DNA from: Micropruina sp.
GTDB taxonomy: Bacteria > Actinomycetota > Actinomycetes > Propionibacteriales > Propionibacteriaceae
Length of the DNA stretch: 64,000 nucleotides
NCBI GenBank assembly: GCA_016711205.1
Contig: JADJTM010000001.1
Span: 930,001 to 994,000, forward strand
Direction: 5' to 3'
A model generated the notes under the pieces. The model was not told where the DNA came from and ran no database searches. It worked only from the letters and a program-made list of their open reading frames with translations. This document shows, piece after piece, positions 8,902-18,400 of this stretch. Both the position numbers and the translations under genes were made by a program. Each line of letters begins with the position of its first letter. The stretch's first letter is position 1.

Positions 8902-9819
8902 ATGAGTACTCAGCCTGTTCTGTTTCCGGTGTTGCTGGCCGCCGACACTGACCCGTTGGTGCGGGCGGTCGCTGCCTATCTAGCGCGGTTCAAGGACGCC
9001 ACCCGGGTCCATACCGAGTCCGACCTGCGCGCGTTCCTGACGTGGTGTGTCGAGCGGCGGCTGCCGCCGCTATCGGCGCAGCGGGTTCATATCGAGCTCT
9101 ATGTGCGGTGGATGCAGGAGGTCCGGCGGTTCAAGCCGTCGACGGTGTCCCGGCGGATGTCGGTGGTGGCCGGGTTCTACCGGACCTGTGTGATCGACCA
9201 GGTGCTGCCGGCTTCCCCGGCGGACTATGTGCGGCGCCCGAATGTGCCACCCGAATCCCCGACGCTCGGACTGTCGCACCTGCAGTTCGAAGCCATGCTC
9301 GCCGCCGCCCGCGACTCGACCAACCCCAACGACTTCGCGCTGGTCGCGATGCTTGGACTGCTCGGGCTGCGGATCTTCGAAGCCTGCGGAGCGAACATCG
9401 ACGACCTGGGCGAGGAACACGGTCACCGGGTACTGAAGGTCCGAGGCAAGGGCGGCAAGGTGGTGCTCACCCCGCTGCCGCCGGCGGTCGCCCGCGCGGT
9501 CGAGCACGCAGTCGGACAGCGGACCGACGGTCCGATCCTGCTGAACCGGCGCGGGGTCAGGATGGACCGCCACGCCGCCACCCGCCGCCTGCGCCGCCTC
9601 GCGGTGGCGGCGAACGTGCGGCTGCCCCGGATGCATCCACACATGCTGCGGCACACGTTCGTCACCACGATGTTGGACGCCGGCGTCGACCTGCGCGATG
9701 TCCAGATCGCCGCCCGTCACGCCGATCCGCGCACGACCATGCGCTACGACCGGGCCCGCAAGAACCTCGACCGACACCCCAACTACATCCTGGCTGCCTA
9801 CATGGCGTCGGGCACCTGA
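8902..9819 (+). CDS. Tyrosine recombinase / phage-type integrase
   Basis: 305 aa. The N-terminal ~100 residues form a SAM-like core-binding domain ('ESDLRAFLTWCVERRLPPLS', 'KPSTVSRRMSVVAGFYR'). The C-terminal catalytic domain has the first Arg in 'GLLGLRIFEACG', the H-x-x-R box 'PHMLRHTFVTTML', the later His in 'IAARHADPRTT' and the nucleophile Tyr in 'MRYDRARKN'. ATG 8902 follows a GGGG-type ribosome site. All catalytic residues are present, so it is probably active. It is XerC/D-sized and could belong to an integrated element that brought the neighbouring CBASS and toxin-antitoxin genes; no att repeats were identified. Confidence 0.9.
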   Translation: MSTQPVLFPVLLAADTDPLVRAVAAYLARFKDATRVHTESDLRAFLTWCVERRLPPLSAQRVHIELYVRWMQEVRRFKPSTVSRRMSVVAGFYRTCVIDQVLPASPADYVRRPNVPPESPTLGLSHLQFEAMLAAARDSTNPNDFALVAMLGLLGLRIFEACGANIDDLGEEHGHRVLKVRGKGGKVVLTPLPPAVARAVEHAVGQRTDGPILLNRRGVRMDRHAATRRLRRLAVAANVRLPRMHPHMLRHTFVTTMLDAGVDLRDVQIAARHADPRTTMRYDRARKNLDRHPNYILAAYMASGT

Positions 9820-9843
9820 GCCCGGTCCCAGCGCGCGGGTCGG

Positions 9844-10176
9844 TCAGCCTGTGCCGTGGGCGTCGAGGTAGTGGCGGATCCGCACGACGATTCCCGGGAT
9901 GTCGTGGTTGACGGTCTGGCGGATGATCGAGGAGTCCACGAGCAGGTAGCCGTGAGCGATCCGGTTGCGCATGCCCCACATCAGGCGCCAGTCATCACCG
10001 AACAGGTCTGCCCGGACTGCCGGATCCACGGTGGCGAGGGTCTCGATCCCAGCGGACAGCCGCATGCACACCGCGTCGATGACGAGCTGGTCCCCGAGGT
10101 CGTGGCTGGCGTGGGCCCGCATACGGTCGAAGTGGCTCAGCGCGTCCCCCAGGATCTCCGTGGTGTCTCGGCTCAC
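9844..10176 (-). CDS. hepT: HepT-like RNase toxin (HEPN domain)
   Basis: A 110-aa all-helical HEPN/DUF86-type protein with the diagnostic R-x4-H-x-Y motif in 'MRNRIAHGYLLVD'. Proteins of this family cleave RNA and are neutralised when a partner MntA-type nucleotidyltransferase AMPylates the motif tyrosine. Its ATG overlaps the stop of the upstream MntA-like gene by 4 bases, so the pair is translationally coupled. The convergent integrase ends 24 bases away. The toxin call rests on motif plus partner and is well supported. Confidence 0.85.
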   Translation of the reverse strand: MSRDTTEILGDALSHFDRMRAHASHDLGDQLVIDAVCMRLSAGIETLATVDPAVRADLFGDDWRLMWGMRNRIAHGYLLVDSSIIRQTVNHDIPGIVVRIRHYLDAHGTG

Positions 10177-10643
10177 AGCGCCACCGCCTCGGCCAGCACT
10201 CGGTCGCGGAACTCGGGTCGCAGTGCGGCATCTGGGACCAGGTCCACCGGGATCCCGACCAGCTTGCTCAGCTGCTGCTCGAGGGCGCCGAGCCGCATAA
10301 GGCTCATCGGGGTCTCCATAGTGAACATCAGGTCGACGTCAGAACCGTCGTGATCCTCACCGGTCGCGACCGAGCCGAACACCCGCACATGGCTACCCCC
10401 GGCCTGGGCCACAACCCGTCGGATGTCGCTGGCGTGGGCACGCACCCGCCGGGCGTGCGGTGAGGTGCCATGGAAGTGCAGCAGCCGTGACACCTCCGGC
10501 TGGCTACGCCCGATCGCCGTGGCGATCTCGGTCTGGGTCATGCCATCCGCGGCCGCCCGGCGTACCGCGCGCACCAACTCCGCGCGAGCACGACTGATCG
10601 ACGCGTCGCAACGACGCGCAACCTCCGACAGAGAGACAGTCAC
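10173..10643 (-). CDS. mntA: MntA-like nucleotidyltransferase antitoxin fused to an HTH domain
   Basis: 156 aa from a GTG start ('VTVSLSEVARRC'). Residues about 1-65 form a helix-turn-helix DNA-binding domain ('GMTQTEIATAIGRSQPEVSRLL'). Residues about 75-156 form a minimal nucleotidyltransferase with the signature 'FGSVATGEDHDGSDVDLM', that is GS-x(n)-D-x-D. It should AMPylate and silence the adjacent HepT toxin. The HTH fusion implies direct autoregulation, and a perfect inverted repeat lies 9 bases upstream of the start codon. A longer in-frame reading upstream is unlikely because it would place the operator inside the gene. Confidence 0.85.
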   Translation of the reverse strand: MTVSLSEVARRCDASISRARAELVRAVRRAAADGMTQTEIATAIGRSQPEVSRLLHFHGTSPHARRVRAHASDIRRVVAQAGGSHVRVFGSVATGEDHDGSDVDLMFTMETPMSLMRLGALEQQLSKLVGIPVDLVPDAALRPEFRDRVLAEAVAL

Positions 10644-10651
10644 GCTCCAAC

Positions 10652-10667
10652 TATAGCAAGAGCTATA
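10652..10667. promoter_or_regulatory. Inverted repeat, probable operator of the mntA-hepT operon
   Basis: TATAGC-AAGA-GCTATA is a perfect 6-base inverted repeat immediately upstream of the GTG start of the HTH-containing antitoxin. Its AT-rich arms also supply -10-like sequence. Binding by the antitoxin HTH is the simplest explanation. Position and symmetry are seen directly; the binding partner is inference. Confidence 0.65.
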
Positions 10668-10756
10668 TGATGCGATCATGCCGCATTGAGAGGGAGGGCC
10701 GACCTCGTCGAGGGCACGCCGGGGCGCTCCGACAGTGCGTCTTGAGCCGGTCGGAA

Positions 10757-11308
10757 TCAGCTCAGCGCGCTGAGGAGCCTTTCGAGTTCGCGCGGACACT
10801 TAACCAACATGACCGGCGGCCCCTCGGTTCGGGCGGCCCAGGTTCGCATGGTCGCCCGCTTCCGGGTGAAGCTGCGGAAATGCCACACGATGATCGAGTC
10901 CGGGGAGAACATCTGCCGAAGGGTCTCCACGTTGCCGTTGCAGATCGGCCGACGGTCGATCACCCGGATGGAGGTGCGCTTCAGCAAGCGACCCAGGCTG
11001 ATCCAACGCGGATAGTCGAGTCCGATGACGACTTCCGCGCGCGGTTCGACGAGATCGCGAAAGCTCCCGTAGGCGGTGTCGAACACCCATGCCGGCTCGG
11101 CCGCCGAGACCGCCGCCAAGGCCCGCACCTCGTCGGCGGGCCGTTGCACCCAGCCTGGCAGCCAGCCGAACTCTTCGTCGGCCAAGTGCACGGGCAGGCC
11201 GAGCCGGGCGCCTATCGCGACGGCCGCAGTCGACTTGCCCGAGCCGGTGACCCCGTGCAGCAAAACGCGCTTGGCGCGCTGGACATCGTCCACGGTTGCG
11301 GGGGGCAC
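10757..11308 (-). CDS. P-loop nucleoside kinase-like protein (adenylate kinase/FlaR type)
   Basis: 183 aa with a Walker A motif near the N-terminus, 'VLLHGVTGSGKSTAAVAI'. It then has an 'LADEEFGWLPGW' segment, where the substrate-binding loop of topology-modulation/FlaR-type kinases lies, and 'VVIGLDYPRW' around the Walker B-like strand. The C-terminal 'HFRSFTRKR' Arg-rich helix resembles the lid region of this group. Function beyond nucleotide or small-molecule phosphorylation cannot be given. It is a single gene on the minus strand between the toxin-antitoxin operon and nudC. Confidence 0.7.
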   Translation of the reverse strand: MPPATVDDVQRAKRVLLHGVTGSGKSTAAVAIGARLGLPVHLADEEFGWLPGWVQRPADEVRALAAVSAAEPAWVFDTAYGSFRDLVEPRAEVVIGLDYPRWISLGRLLKRTSIRVIDRRPICNGNVETLRQMFSPDSIIVWHFRSFTRKRATMRTWAARTEGPPVMLVKCPRELERLLSALS

Positions 11309-11412
11309 TCAGCGGATGCTACTCCGACGCTCGTTCCGGCGGCTCGGTCGAGGTCAACCGAACGCACTACTTTGCCGCAGTGTGCGTGATGGACGTGCGC
11401 TGGCAGCGCAGC

Positions 11413-12285
11413 TCACCCCTCGGGTGAAGGCAGTATTCCCGCTCGCCACTGCGCCACGATCCGGTGCGCGATGGACGCCTCACCGGGCAGCCCGACCTCG
11501 TCCGACTCGACCGCGGCGGTGAGCTCGTCGCGGGTGAACCAGCGCGCATGCTCGATCTCGACCCCGTCCACCTCGATGCCCGTGCCAGCGGCGCGCGCCA
11601 CGAAGCCGAGCATCAGCGAGCGCGGAAACGGCCAAGGCTGACTGCCCACGTAACGGACGCCCGACAGTCGCAACCCGGCCTCTTCGGCCACCTCGCGATG
11701 GACGGCCTGTTCGAGCGACTCCCCCGCCGACACGAAGCCGGCCAGGATCGACATGCGGCCCGTCGGCCACACCGCCTGATGGCCGAGCAGCAGCCGGTCG
11801 TCCGCATCGAGGATCGCGACGATGATGGCCGGGTCGCTCCGCGGAAAGCGGTCCCGTCCGCACGCAGGGCAATGCCGCACCAGACCGGCGGCGGTCACCT
11901 CAGTGAGCGCCCCGCAGCGGCCGCAATGCGGTGAGGTGCGGTGCCAGTTGACCAGGGCGACAGCAGCAACCACCAGTTCACGCTCGGCGTCGGGCAGTAC
12001 GGGCATCAGTTCGCGCAAGCCGCCCGCCTGCTGCGACTCGCCGGCCTCGACGAACACCGGCCGGCCCTGCGTCAGCCCGAGCAGGTAGTGCGCCTGGGGA
12101 TCGTAGGCGCCGCTCGGATGCCGGTCGGGCAACGACAAACCGGCCCCGCCCACGCTGACCAGGCCCGCCGAGTCGACAGCCAGCAGCAGCGCAGCCGGGT
12201 CACCCCACTGTCGGAGCACCCACGCCGCATCGCCGCGCAGGTGTTCGCAGCGATCCAGCAGCCCCGCCTCGCCCCAACCGCTCAT
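11413..12285 (-). CDS. nudC: NAD(+) diphosphatase NudC
   Basis: A 290-aa Nudix hydrolase that cleaves NAD(H) to NMN(H) and AMP and can remove NAD caps from RNA. Seen in order: a poorly conserved N-terminal domain; a four-Cys zinc ribbon (CGRCG and CPACG); the Nudix box 'GFVSAGESLEQAVHREVAEE' followed by AGL; and the NudC-specific 'SQPWPFPRSLM' array that distinguishes NADH pyrophosphatases. ATG 12285 lies 6 bases after the adnB stop; a TTG at 12294 overlapping that stop is an alternative. The order adnA-adnB-nudC resembles the mycobacterial arrangement. Confidence 0.92.
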   Translation of the reverse strand: MSGWGEAGLLDRCEHLRGDAAWVLRQWGDPAALLLAVDSAGLVSVGGAGLSLPDRHPSGAYDPQAHYLLGLTQGRPVFVEAGESQQAGGLRELMPVLPDAERELVVAAVALVNWHRTSPHCGRCGALTEVTAAGLVRHCPACGRDRFPRSDPAIIVAILDADDRLLLGHQAVWPTGRMSILAGFVSAGESLEQAVHREVAEEAGLRLSGVRYVGSQPWPFPRSLMLGFVARAAGTGIEVDGVEIEHARWFTRDELTAAVESDEVGLPGEASIAHRIVAQWRAGILPSPEG

Positions 12286-12290
12286 ACCCG

Positions 12291-15200
12291 TCAACCTATG
12301 ACCTCACCACCCATCGCAGTCACTGCGTCCGCCCACGCGGCCGACGGCGGCAGCTCGTCGGGCACCACCAGCCGGTCACCCAGAATGTCGAAGAAGCCGG
12401 CCCGCACCCGCTGCACCGGAACCCCGGCCAACTCCGCCCACGCCTGCCGGTAGATCGCCAGTTGAATCGGGTCGGCCCGCCCGATGGCCCCGGTCTTCCA
12501 GTCGACGACCAGAAACCCGTCGCCCTCGGCGAACACCGCGTCGATGCGGCCCCGGACGATAGTGCCGGCCACCATCATGCTGAACGGCACCTCGACCGCC
12601 GCCGGTCGCCGAGTGGCGAACTGTCCGCGCTCGAAGGCCGCGCTCATGCGGGCGAAGTGCGGATCGTCCGGTGGCTCTTGGCCCGGGTCGACGTCGAGCG
12701 TCGGCGCCAGCGCGAAACGTTGCTCCAGCCAGCGGTGAAAGCGCGTGCCGAGCCGTTGCGCCGCCACCGGGGCCTGCGGCATCGGACGGCCCGACTCGGC
12801 CATGAAGGCCTCGGCGTCGCGAGTCAGTCGCACCAGCCCCGTGGCCGACAGGTAGGCCGGACGCACCGGCGCCGCCGAGTCGACCGCCGACGCCGCGAGG
12901 ATCGCGAGTTCGTCGTCCCACCGCGACACCTCGGCGCGCTCTTGGGCGGACAACCCGGGCGGCTCCGCCTGCACCAGCAGCTCGCCGGCCGCCTCGACCT
13001 GTCGAGCCAACCGCAAGCGACGCTCACGGACGTCGGGGTCGCCGGTCACCGGCCACGCCAGCGCCGCTCCGCTGCCGGCCAACGGATTCGCCTCAACCGG
13101 GGGCGGGGCCTCGGCAAGCACCCGGCCATGCCGGGCGATCACGTCGAGGTACGGCGAGGGCACCCGCGGCTTGACCAGCTCGCCCTCCCACTGGTGCGTG
13201 CTGACCACCAGCAACTGCTTGGCCCGGGTGACCGCCACGTAGGCCAGCCGATCCTCGGCATGCCGGATCTGCTGCTTCAGATCGGCGGCGTACTGCTTGA
13301 ACGCCGGATCGGACGCCTCCGCGAGTTGCGGCACCGCCGCGGCATCGCCGCGCAACTCGGCCGGCAGCACCCCCGCGTTGGTCACCCAGTTGTCGGTCAC
13401 CCGCTCGTTGGGAAACACTCCGTCGGCCATGCCGGGCAGAAACACGGCATGCCATTCCAGGCCCTTGGCCTTGTGCACCGTGAGCAGCTTGACGGAGTCG
13501 GCATCACTGACCACCGCCTGATCGAGCCCGACCCCATGCTCACGCTCGGCGTTCAGATAGGCCATCAGCCCGCCCAGGGACGCCTCGCCGTCCACGTCGC
13601 AGTACGCCGCGACCGCGTCGGTGAACGCTCCCAGCTGAGCCCCGGACGAACCGGCTGCCGCCAACTCGGCCTCCAGACCCAACGCCGTGACCACCCGCCG
13701 GACCAGATCGAGCACCGGCTCACCCGCATGGGCGCGCAAGGCCGCCATCTCGCCGGCCAGCCGGCGGAAGCGGCGCCGCGCCTCGGGGCTGTACGACAGA
13801 TCCCCGCAGTCGTGCAGCGCCTCCAGCAGACTGGGTGTGGCGACCGCCTCGGCGCCGGCGAGGGCGCGGCCCAGGTCGTCCACAAGGTCACCGGGACGGG
13901 GCCCGCGCTCCCCGCGCGCCAGGTCGGTGGCGCGCCTGCCGAGCAGGGCCAGGTCGTTGATGCCGATCGCCCAGCGCGCCGAGGTGAGCAGCCGGATCGC
14001 CGCCGGGTTGGCGCTGACGTCGTCGAGCAGCGCCAGCACCGAGCACACCTCGACGATCTCGGGCAGCTCGAGCAGGCCGCCCAGCCCCACGATCTCGACC
14101 GGCACGTCACGGCTGAGCAGGTCGGCGTAGATGGCCGGAATCTGCGCATTGCGCCTGACCAGCACGGCAACCCGCGACCAGTGCTCGACCTGGCCCGCCT
14201 CGTGCAGCGCCGTGATGCGCTCGCCGACGAAGCGCACCTCGTCGGGCCACGCGGCGAACGACGCCACCTCGATGCGTCCGGACGGGGTGCCCGGCGGCGC
14301 GGTCAGCTCGGGCGCCTGCGGCCCGGTGGCCACCAGTGGATCATTGCGCAGCCCCGCGGCCAGGTCGTTGGCCGCAGCCAGGATCAGCGGACCCGAGCGC
14401 CGGTTCACGCTCAACGCGAACGAGGCCGCCGGCAGCCCGTCCGTGGTCGGGAAGTCGCTGTCGAACTGCAGGATGTTGCTCGCCGCGGCACCTCGCCACC
14501 CATAGATCGCCTGATGCGGATCACCGACCGCGGTGACCGCGTGGCCGCGGCCGTGCTCGACGTCAGGGCCCGAGAACAGCGCCCGCAGCAGCGCCGCCTG
14601 CGCCGACGAGGTGTCTTGGTACTCATCGAGCAGCACCACCCGGAACTGCCGCCGCAACAGCTGCCCGACAGTCGGCACCTGCTGGGCCAGCTGGGCCGCG
14701 ACCGCCATCTGGTCAGCGAACTCCACGTACCCGAGCCGGCGTTTGAGTTCGGCGTAGGCGGTGGCCAGGCCGAGCAGCTCCAGGCGCTGTTCGGTGATGG
14801 CGCGCGCCTGCCGCACCGACGCGTACTCGCGCCGGTACCGGTTCGTCGGCGCCTCGTCCAGTGCCCGCAGAAACTCGCGGGCATGCGCACCCACCTGCTC
14901 GGGGGCGACCAGGTGCGAGGTGAGGTCGGCGTCGAGTTTGAGCAGCCGCTCGGTGAGCGTACCCGGGGTGAACGCGGACAGGTGGTCGAACGGGCCGGCC
15001 GCGTTGGTCACCACCCGCGCCGCCAGCCGGAACCGGGACGCTCCGGTGATCATCACCGGGTCGCTCTCGACGCCCAGCCGAAGGCCGTGTTCGCTGACCA
15101 GCCGGGCCGCGAACGCGTCATAGGTGAGCACCAACTGCTCGCCCGCCTCGTCCACTCCTGCGGTGTCGACCACCCCGGCCCGCTGCAGGGCGGTGCGCAC

Positions 15201-15443
15201 CCGGGCCGACAGTTCGGCGGCGGCCTTGCGGGTGAAGGTCAGGCCCAGCACCTGTTCAGGCGCCACCTGGCCGCTGCCGACCAGCCACACCACCCGTGCC
15301 GCCATCACGGTGGTCTTGCCCGACCCGGCTCCGGCGATGATCACCCCGGGTTGCAGCGGCGCGGTGATGGCCGCCAGTTGCTGGTCGGAGAACGGCAGCC
15401 CGAGCACCTCGCTGAGCTGCTCGGGTGCGGTGAGCGCGCTCAC
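12291..15443 (-). CDS. adnB: AdnB-like UvrD/RecB helicase-nuclease subunit
   Basis: 1050 aa. It has an SF1A motor with all classical motifs: Walker A 'AGAGSGKTTVMAAR', 'LTFTRKAAAEL', 'VVLLDEYQDTSSAQ', 'AVGDPHQAIYGWRGA', 'LSVNRRSG', 'LTVHKAKGLEW' and 'AYVAVTRAKQL'. A C-terminal RecB-type nuclease follows with 'RGRIDAVF...FLVVDWKTG' and 'QLAIYRQAW'. With AdnA it forms the actinobacterial end-resecting motor-nuclease for recombination. GTG 15443 overlaps the adnA stop as GTGA; an upstream start is open but would overlap adnA by 61 bases. AdnB rather than AdnA is assigned from operon order and the complete motor motifs. Confidence 0.85.
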   Translation of the reverse strand: MSALTAPEQLSEVLGLPFSDQQLAAITAPLQPGVIIAGAGSGKTTVMAARVVWLVGSGQVAPEQVLGLTFTRKAAAELSARVRTALQRAGVVDTAGVDEAGEQLVLTYDAFAARLVSEHGLRLGVESDPVMITGASRFRLAARVVTNAAGPFDHLSAFTPGTLTERLLKLDADLTSHLVAPEQVGAHAREFLRALDEAPTNRYRREYASVRQARAITEQRLELLGLATAYAELKRRLGYVEFADQMAVAAQLAQQVPTVGQLLRRQFRVVLLDEYQDTSSAQAALLRALFSGPDVEHGRGHAVTAVGDPHQAIYGWRGAAASNILQFDSDFPTTDGLPAASFALSVNRRSGPLILAAANDLAAGLRNDPLVATGPQAPELTAPPGTPSGRIEVASFAAWPDEVRFVGERITALHEAGQVEHWSRVAVLVRRNAQIPAIYADLLSRDVPVEIVGLGGLLELPEIVEVCSVLALLDDVSANPAAIRLLTSARWAIGINDLALLGRRATDLARGERGPRPGDLVDDLGRALAGAEAVATPSLLEALHDCGDLSYSPEARRRFRRLAGEMAALRAHAGEPVLDLVRRVVTALGLEAELAAAGSSGAQLGAFTDAVAAYCDVDGEASLGGLMAYLNAEREHGVGLDQAVVSDADSVKLLTVHKAKGLEWHAVFLPGMADGVFPNERVTDNWVTNAGVLPAELRGDAAAVPQLAEASDPAFKQYAADLKQQIRHAEDRLAYVAVTRAKQLLVVSTHQWEGELVKPRVPSPYLDVIARHGRVLAEAPPPVEANPLAGSGAALAWPVTGDPDVRERRLRLARQVEAAGELLVQAEPPGLSAQERAEVSRWDDELAILAASAVDSAAPVRPAYLSATGLVRLTRDAEAFMAESGRPMPQAPVAAQRLGTRFHRWLEQRFALAPTLDVDPGQEPPDDPHFARMSAAFERGQFATRRPAAVEVPFSMMVAGTIVRGRIDAVFAEGDGFLVVDWKTGAIGRADPIQLAIYRQAWAELAGVPVQRVRAGFFDILGDRLVVPDELPPSAAWADAVTAMGGEVIG

Positions 15444-18400
15444 GCCACCACCTGCCGTCCGGACGGCTTGGCGGGGCAACTCTGCGCGAACGGGCACCAC
15501 TGGCAGCCCTTGCCCGGCGTCGCCGGGTACCGGCCCTCACGCACCAGGGTGACCGCGCGCGACAACCGCTCATGTACCCAGGTGGGCTGACCGGCGTCGG
15601 TGTCGTCGAGGCTGGGCCGTTCGCTCAGCGCGGCCTGGTGGAATTGCCGTGGATAGTCGTCCAGGTCGTTGCTCTCGGGCAGCCGCAGGTACACCAGGCA
15701 GCCGCCGGCGCTGCGCCCCGCCGCACCCGACGTCGCGTCGAAGCCGCCCGCCTCGATGGCCAGCTGGTACACCCCCAGCTGTTCGTGCGACGCCGTCTCG
15801 GCGGCGGTCGGCGGGCGTCTGTTGGTCTTGAAGTCGACCACCCGCAGCCGGCCGTCCGCCACCCGTTCCAGCCGGTCGACGGTGCCGACCAGCTGCACCG
15901 GCGTGCCGTCGACCTCGAGGGTGACGTCGAACGACACCTCGACCCCCACCACCTCCGCGTCCTCGTTGGCGGCCTGCCAGTTGACGAACCTGGTCAGCGC
16001 CGCCTCGGCCTTGATGCGCTCCGCCTCGGACAGCCAGGCGGCGTCGAAGGGGAGCTCGGCCCACACCTCGTCGAGCCGGCCGGCCAGGTCGGCCAGGGTG
16101 AGGTCGTCGGCCCGGGCATGCTCGGCCAGCACGTGGATCACCGAGCCCAAGCTGGCGTTCGCGGTACGTGGCGGGTCGGCGTGCACCTGCCGGGTCAGGT
16201 AGTGCTGCCGCGGGCAGGTGAGCAGCCCCGTCAACGCGGACGGGCTGAGTCGCACCGGCAGGGTCGCCGGCCGTGCAACGCCGGTCGGCTCGGCCAGGCC
16301 CCACCACAGCGACGGGTGCGCCTCGGCCACCAATGGACGCCCCCGCGCATCGGTGAGCGCGGCCAGCCGGGCCAGCCGCTGCGCCGCGGCCTCGCGCAGC
16401 GCCGAGGAGCAGTCCGCGCTGGTGGCGCGCCGGCGCACGTCGGCCACCAGCGCCGGCAGGGTGAGCGGACGATCGCTCGGCCGGTAGTCGCTGATCGGCA
16501 CGCCCAACTCGGCCAGAAACCGCGACGGCTGGTTGGCCTCGCCGTCGGAGCCCTCCACCGCCGTCACCACCAGCCGCTTGGCGGCCCGGCTGCACGCCAC
16601 GTGGAACAGCCGCCGCTCATCGGCCAGCGCCTGCCGGGGATCGGCGTGCCCGGCCAGCCCGTCGCTGACCAGTTCGGCCGGCTCGAGAATGGCCCCGCCC
16701 TGCCCCGGCGCGGGCCACAGCCCCTCTTGAACCCCGGCCACCACGACGACCGGCCACTGCAGGCCCTTGGCCCGGTGCGCCGTCAGCAGCCGGACGCCCC
16801 TGCCACGCACCTCGGCCTCGCGCGCGGTGTCGGCCGGAATCTCTTGCGCCGCCACCTCGGCCAGAAACCCCCGGACGCCGACGGGCCCGGCCGGCTGCTC
16901 GGTGGCACCGGCCGCGGCGAACAGGGCGATCACCGCGTCCAGGTCGCGATCGGCCCGTCGGCCGGCCTCGCCGCCGTCGTTGCTGGCGCGTTGCAGCCGC
17001 TCGCCCCAGTCGGTGCCCGACCACAACGTCCACAACACCTCGGCCGCTCCGTTGCCCGGCACCGCCAGGGTGCGCCCGGCGGCCCCCAGCAATCCGGCAA
17101 AGGCACGCAGCGCACCCACCTCGGCGGTCTCTGGCAGGCCCTCCAGCCGTTCGGGCTCGCTCAGCACGTCGGCGATCAGCTGGCCCGGCGTCCGGCCCAC
17201 GATGGATGAGCCGGTGGCCTCGCGTTCCACCTCGAGCAGCAGCCGGCCCAGGGTGCGCAGACCCACCGCGTCCACCCGCGCGAACGGCGAGGTGAGCAGG
17301 CGTTTTGCCTCGTCGGCATCGAGCTGGCCACCACGCAGTACCACCTCGAGCGCCAGCAGCAGCGGTCGGACGGCCTGCTCGGCCAGCAGCGGGATCTCGT
17401 CACCGGCCACCTCGACCGGAATGCCCGCCGCCACCAGCGCCCGGGCGATCGGGGCGAGCTGGCGCCGTCCGGAGCGCACCAGCACGGCCAGGTCGCCGTG
17501 GGCATAGCCCTCGTCGAGATGGGCCCGCCGCAACTGTTCGGCGATCAACTGCGCCTGCTGCGACTCCGACGCGCACACCAGCACTGACACCGCGTCAGCA
17601 GGCACCTCGGGCAGCCGGCCCGGATCGGGCAATGGCCGCAGCACCGCGGCGGCCTCGTTGCCGAGCACCGGCAGCGGCAGCCGGCGGGACAGCCGGCGCG
17701 AGACGGCTGCGAGCTCTGAGGCGGACCCGGAGCGGTGGTTGCCGGGCAACACCAGCACCGGCGCCGGCGCACCGTCGGCGAACGGAAACGTGGCAGCGAA
17801 CTCGGGCAGCGCCCGCGGGTGCGCCCCACGAAACCGGAACACCACCTGATCGGGGTCGCCGACCGCCAGAATCGGGCCACCGGAGGGCACCAGCGCCCGC
17901 AGCAGGCCCAGTTGCGACGGGTCGAGCTCGCCGTACTCGTCGACGATCACTCGCGAGATTCGTGACCGCACCGACCGCACCAGGTCGGCGTCGGTCAGCG
18001 CGATCCGGGCCCGATGGACGAGCTCGGCGTAGTCGAGGCTGGCCTCGGCGTCGAGCACGTCGAGATATTCGGCGAAGAAGTGCCCGGTGGTCGTCCATTC
18101 GGGTCGCCCCGCCGCGGCCCCGAACGCCACCACGTCTTCGGGATCGAGCCCGAGTTGCCGCACCCGGGCGATCGCTGCGCGCACCTGCCGCGCGAACGTG
18201 CGGGTACCGATCGCCTGGCGTACCTCGGCCGGCCAGGCCCCCGCCCCGCGTCCGGTCAGCAGCTCGCGCACCCGGAACTCCTGCTCGGGCGCGGTGAGCA
18301 GCCGCGGCTCGGGCTGACCCGGCTCGGCGGCCAGCCGCAACAGCCACAGGCAGAACGCGTGCATGGTGGTGACCCACGGCGGGCTGACCGTGCGGTTCAT

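Noticed and set aside
8902..9819. Prophage around the integrase
   Set aside because: No phage structural, replication or lysis genes are present; only the recombinase is seen.
12462..15590. A 1042-codon open frame on the plus strand opposite adnB
   Set aside because: It is very rich in Arg, His, Gly and Gln, has no family features, and mirrors a helicase gene with complete motifs; a GC-rich antisense artefact.
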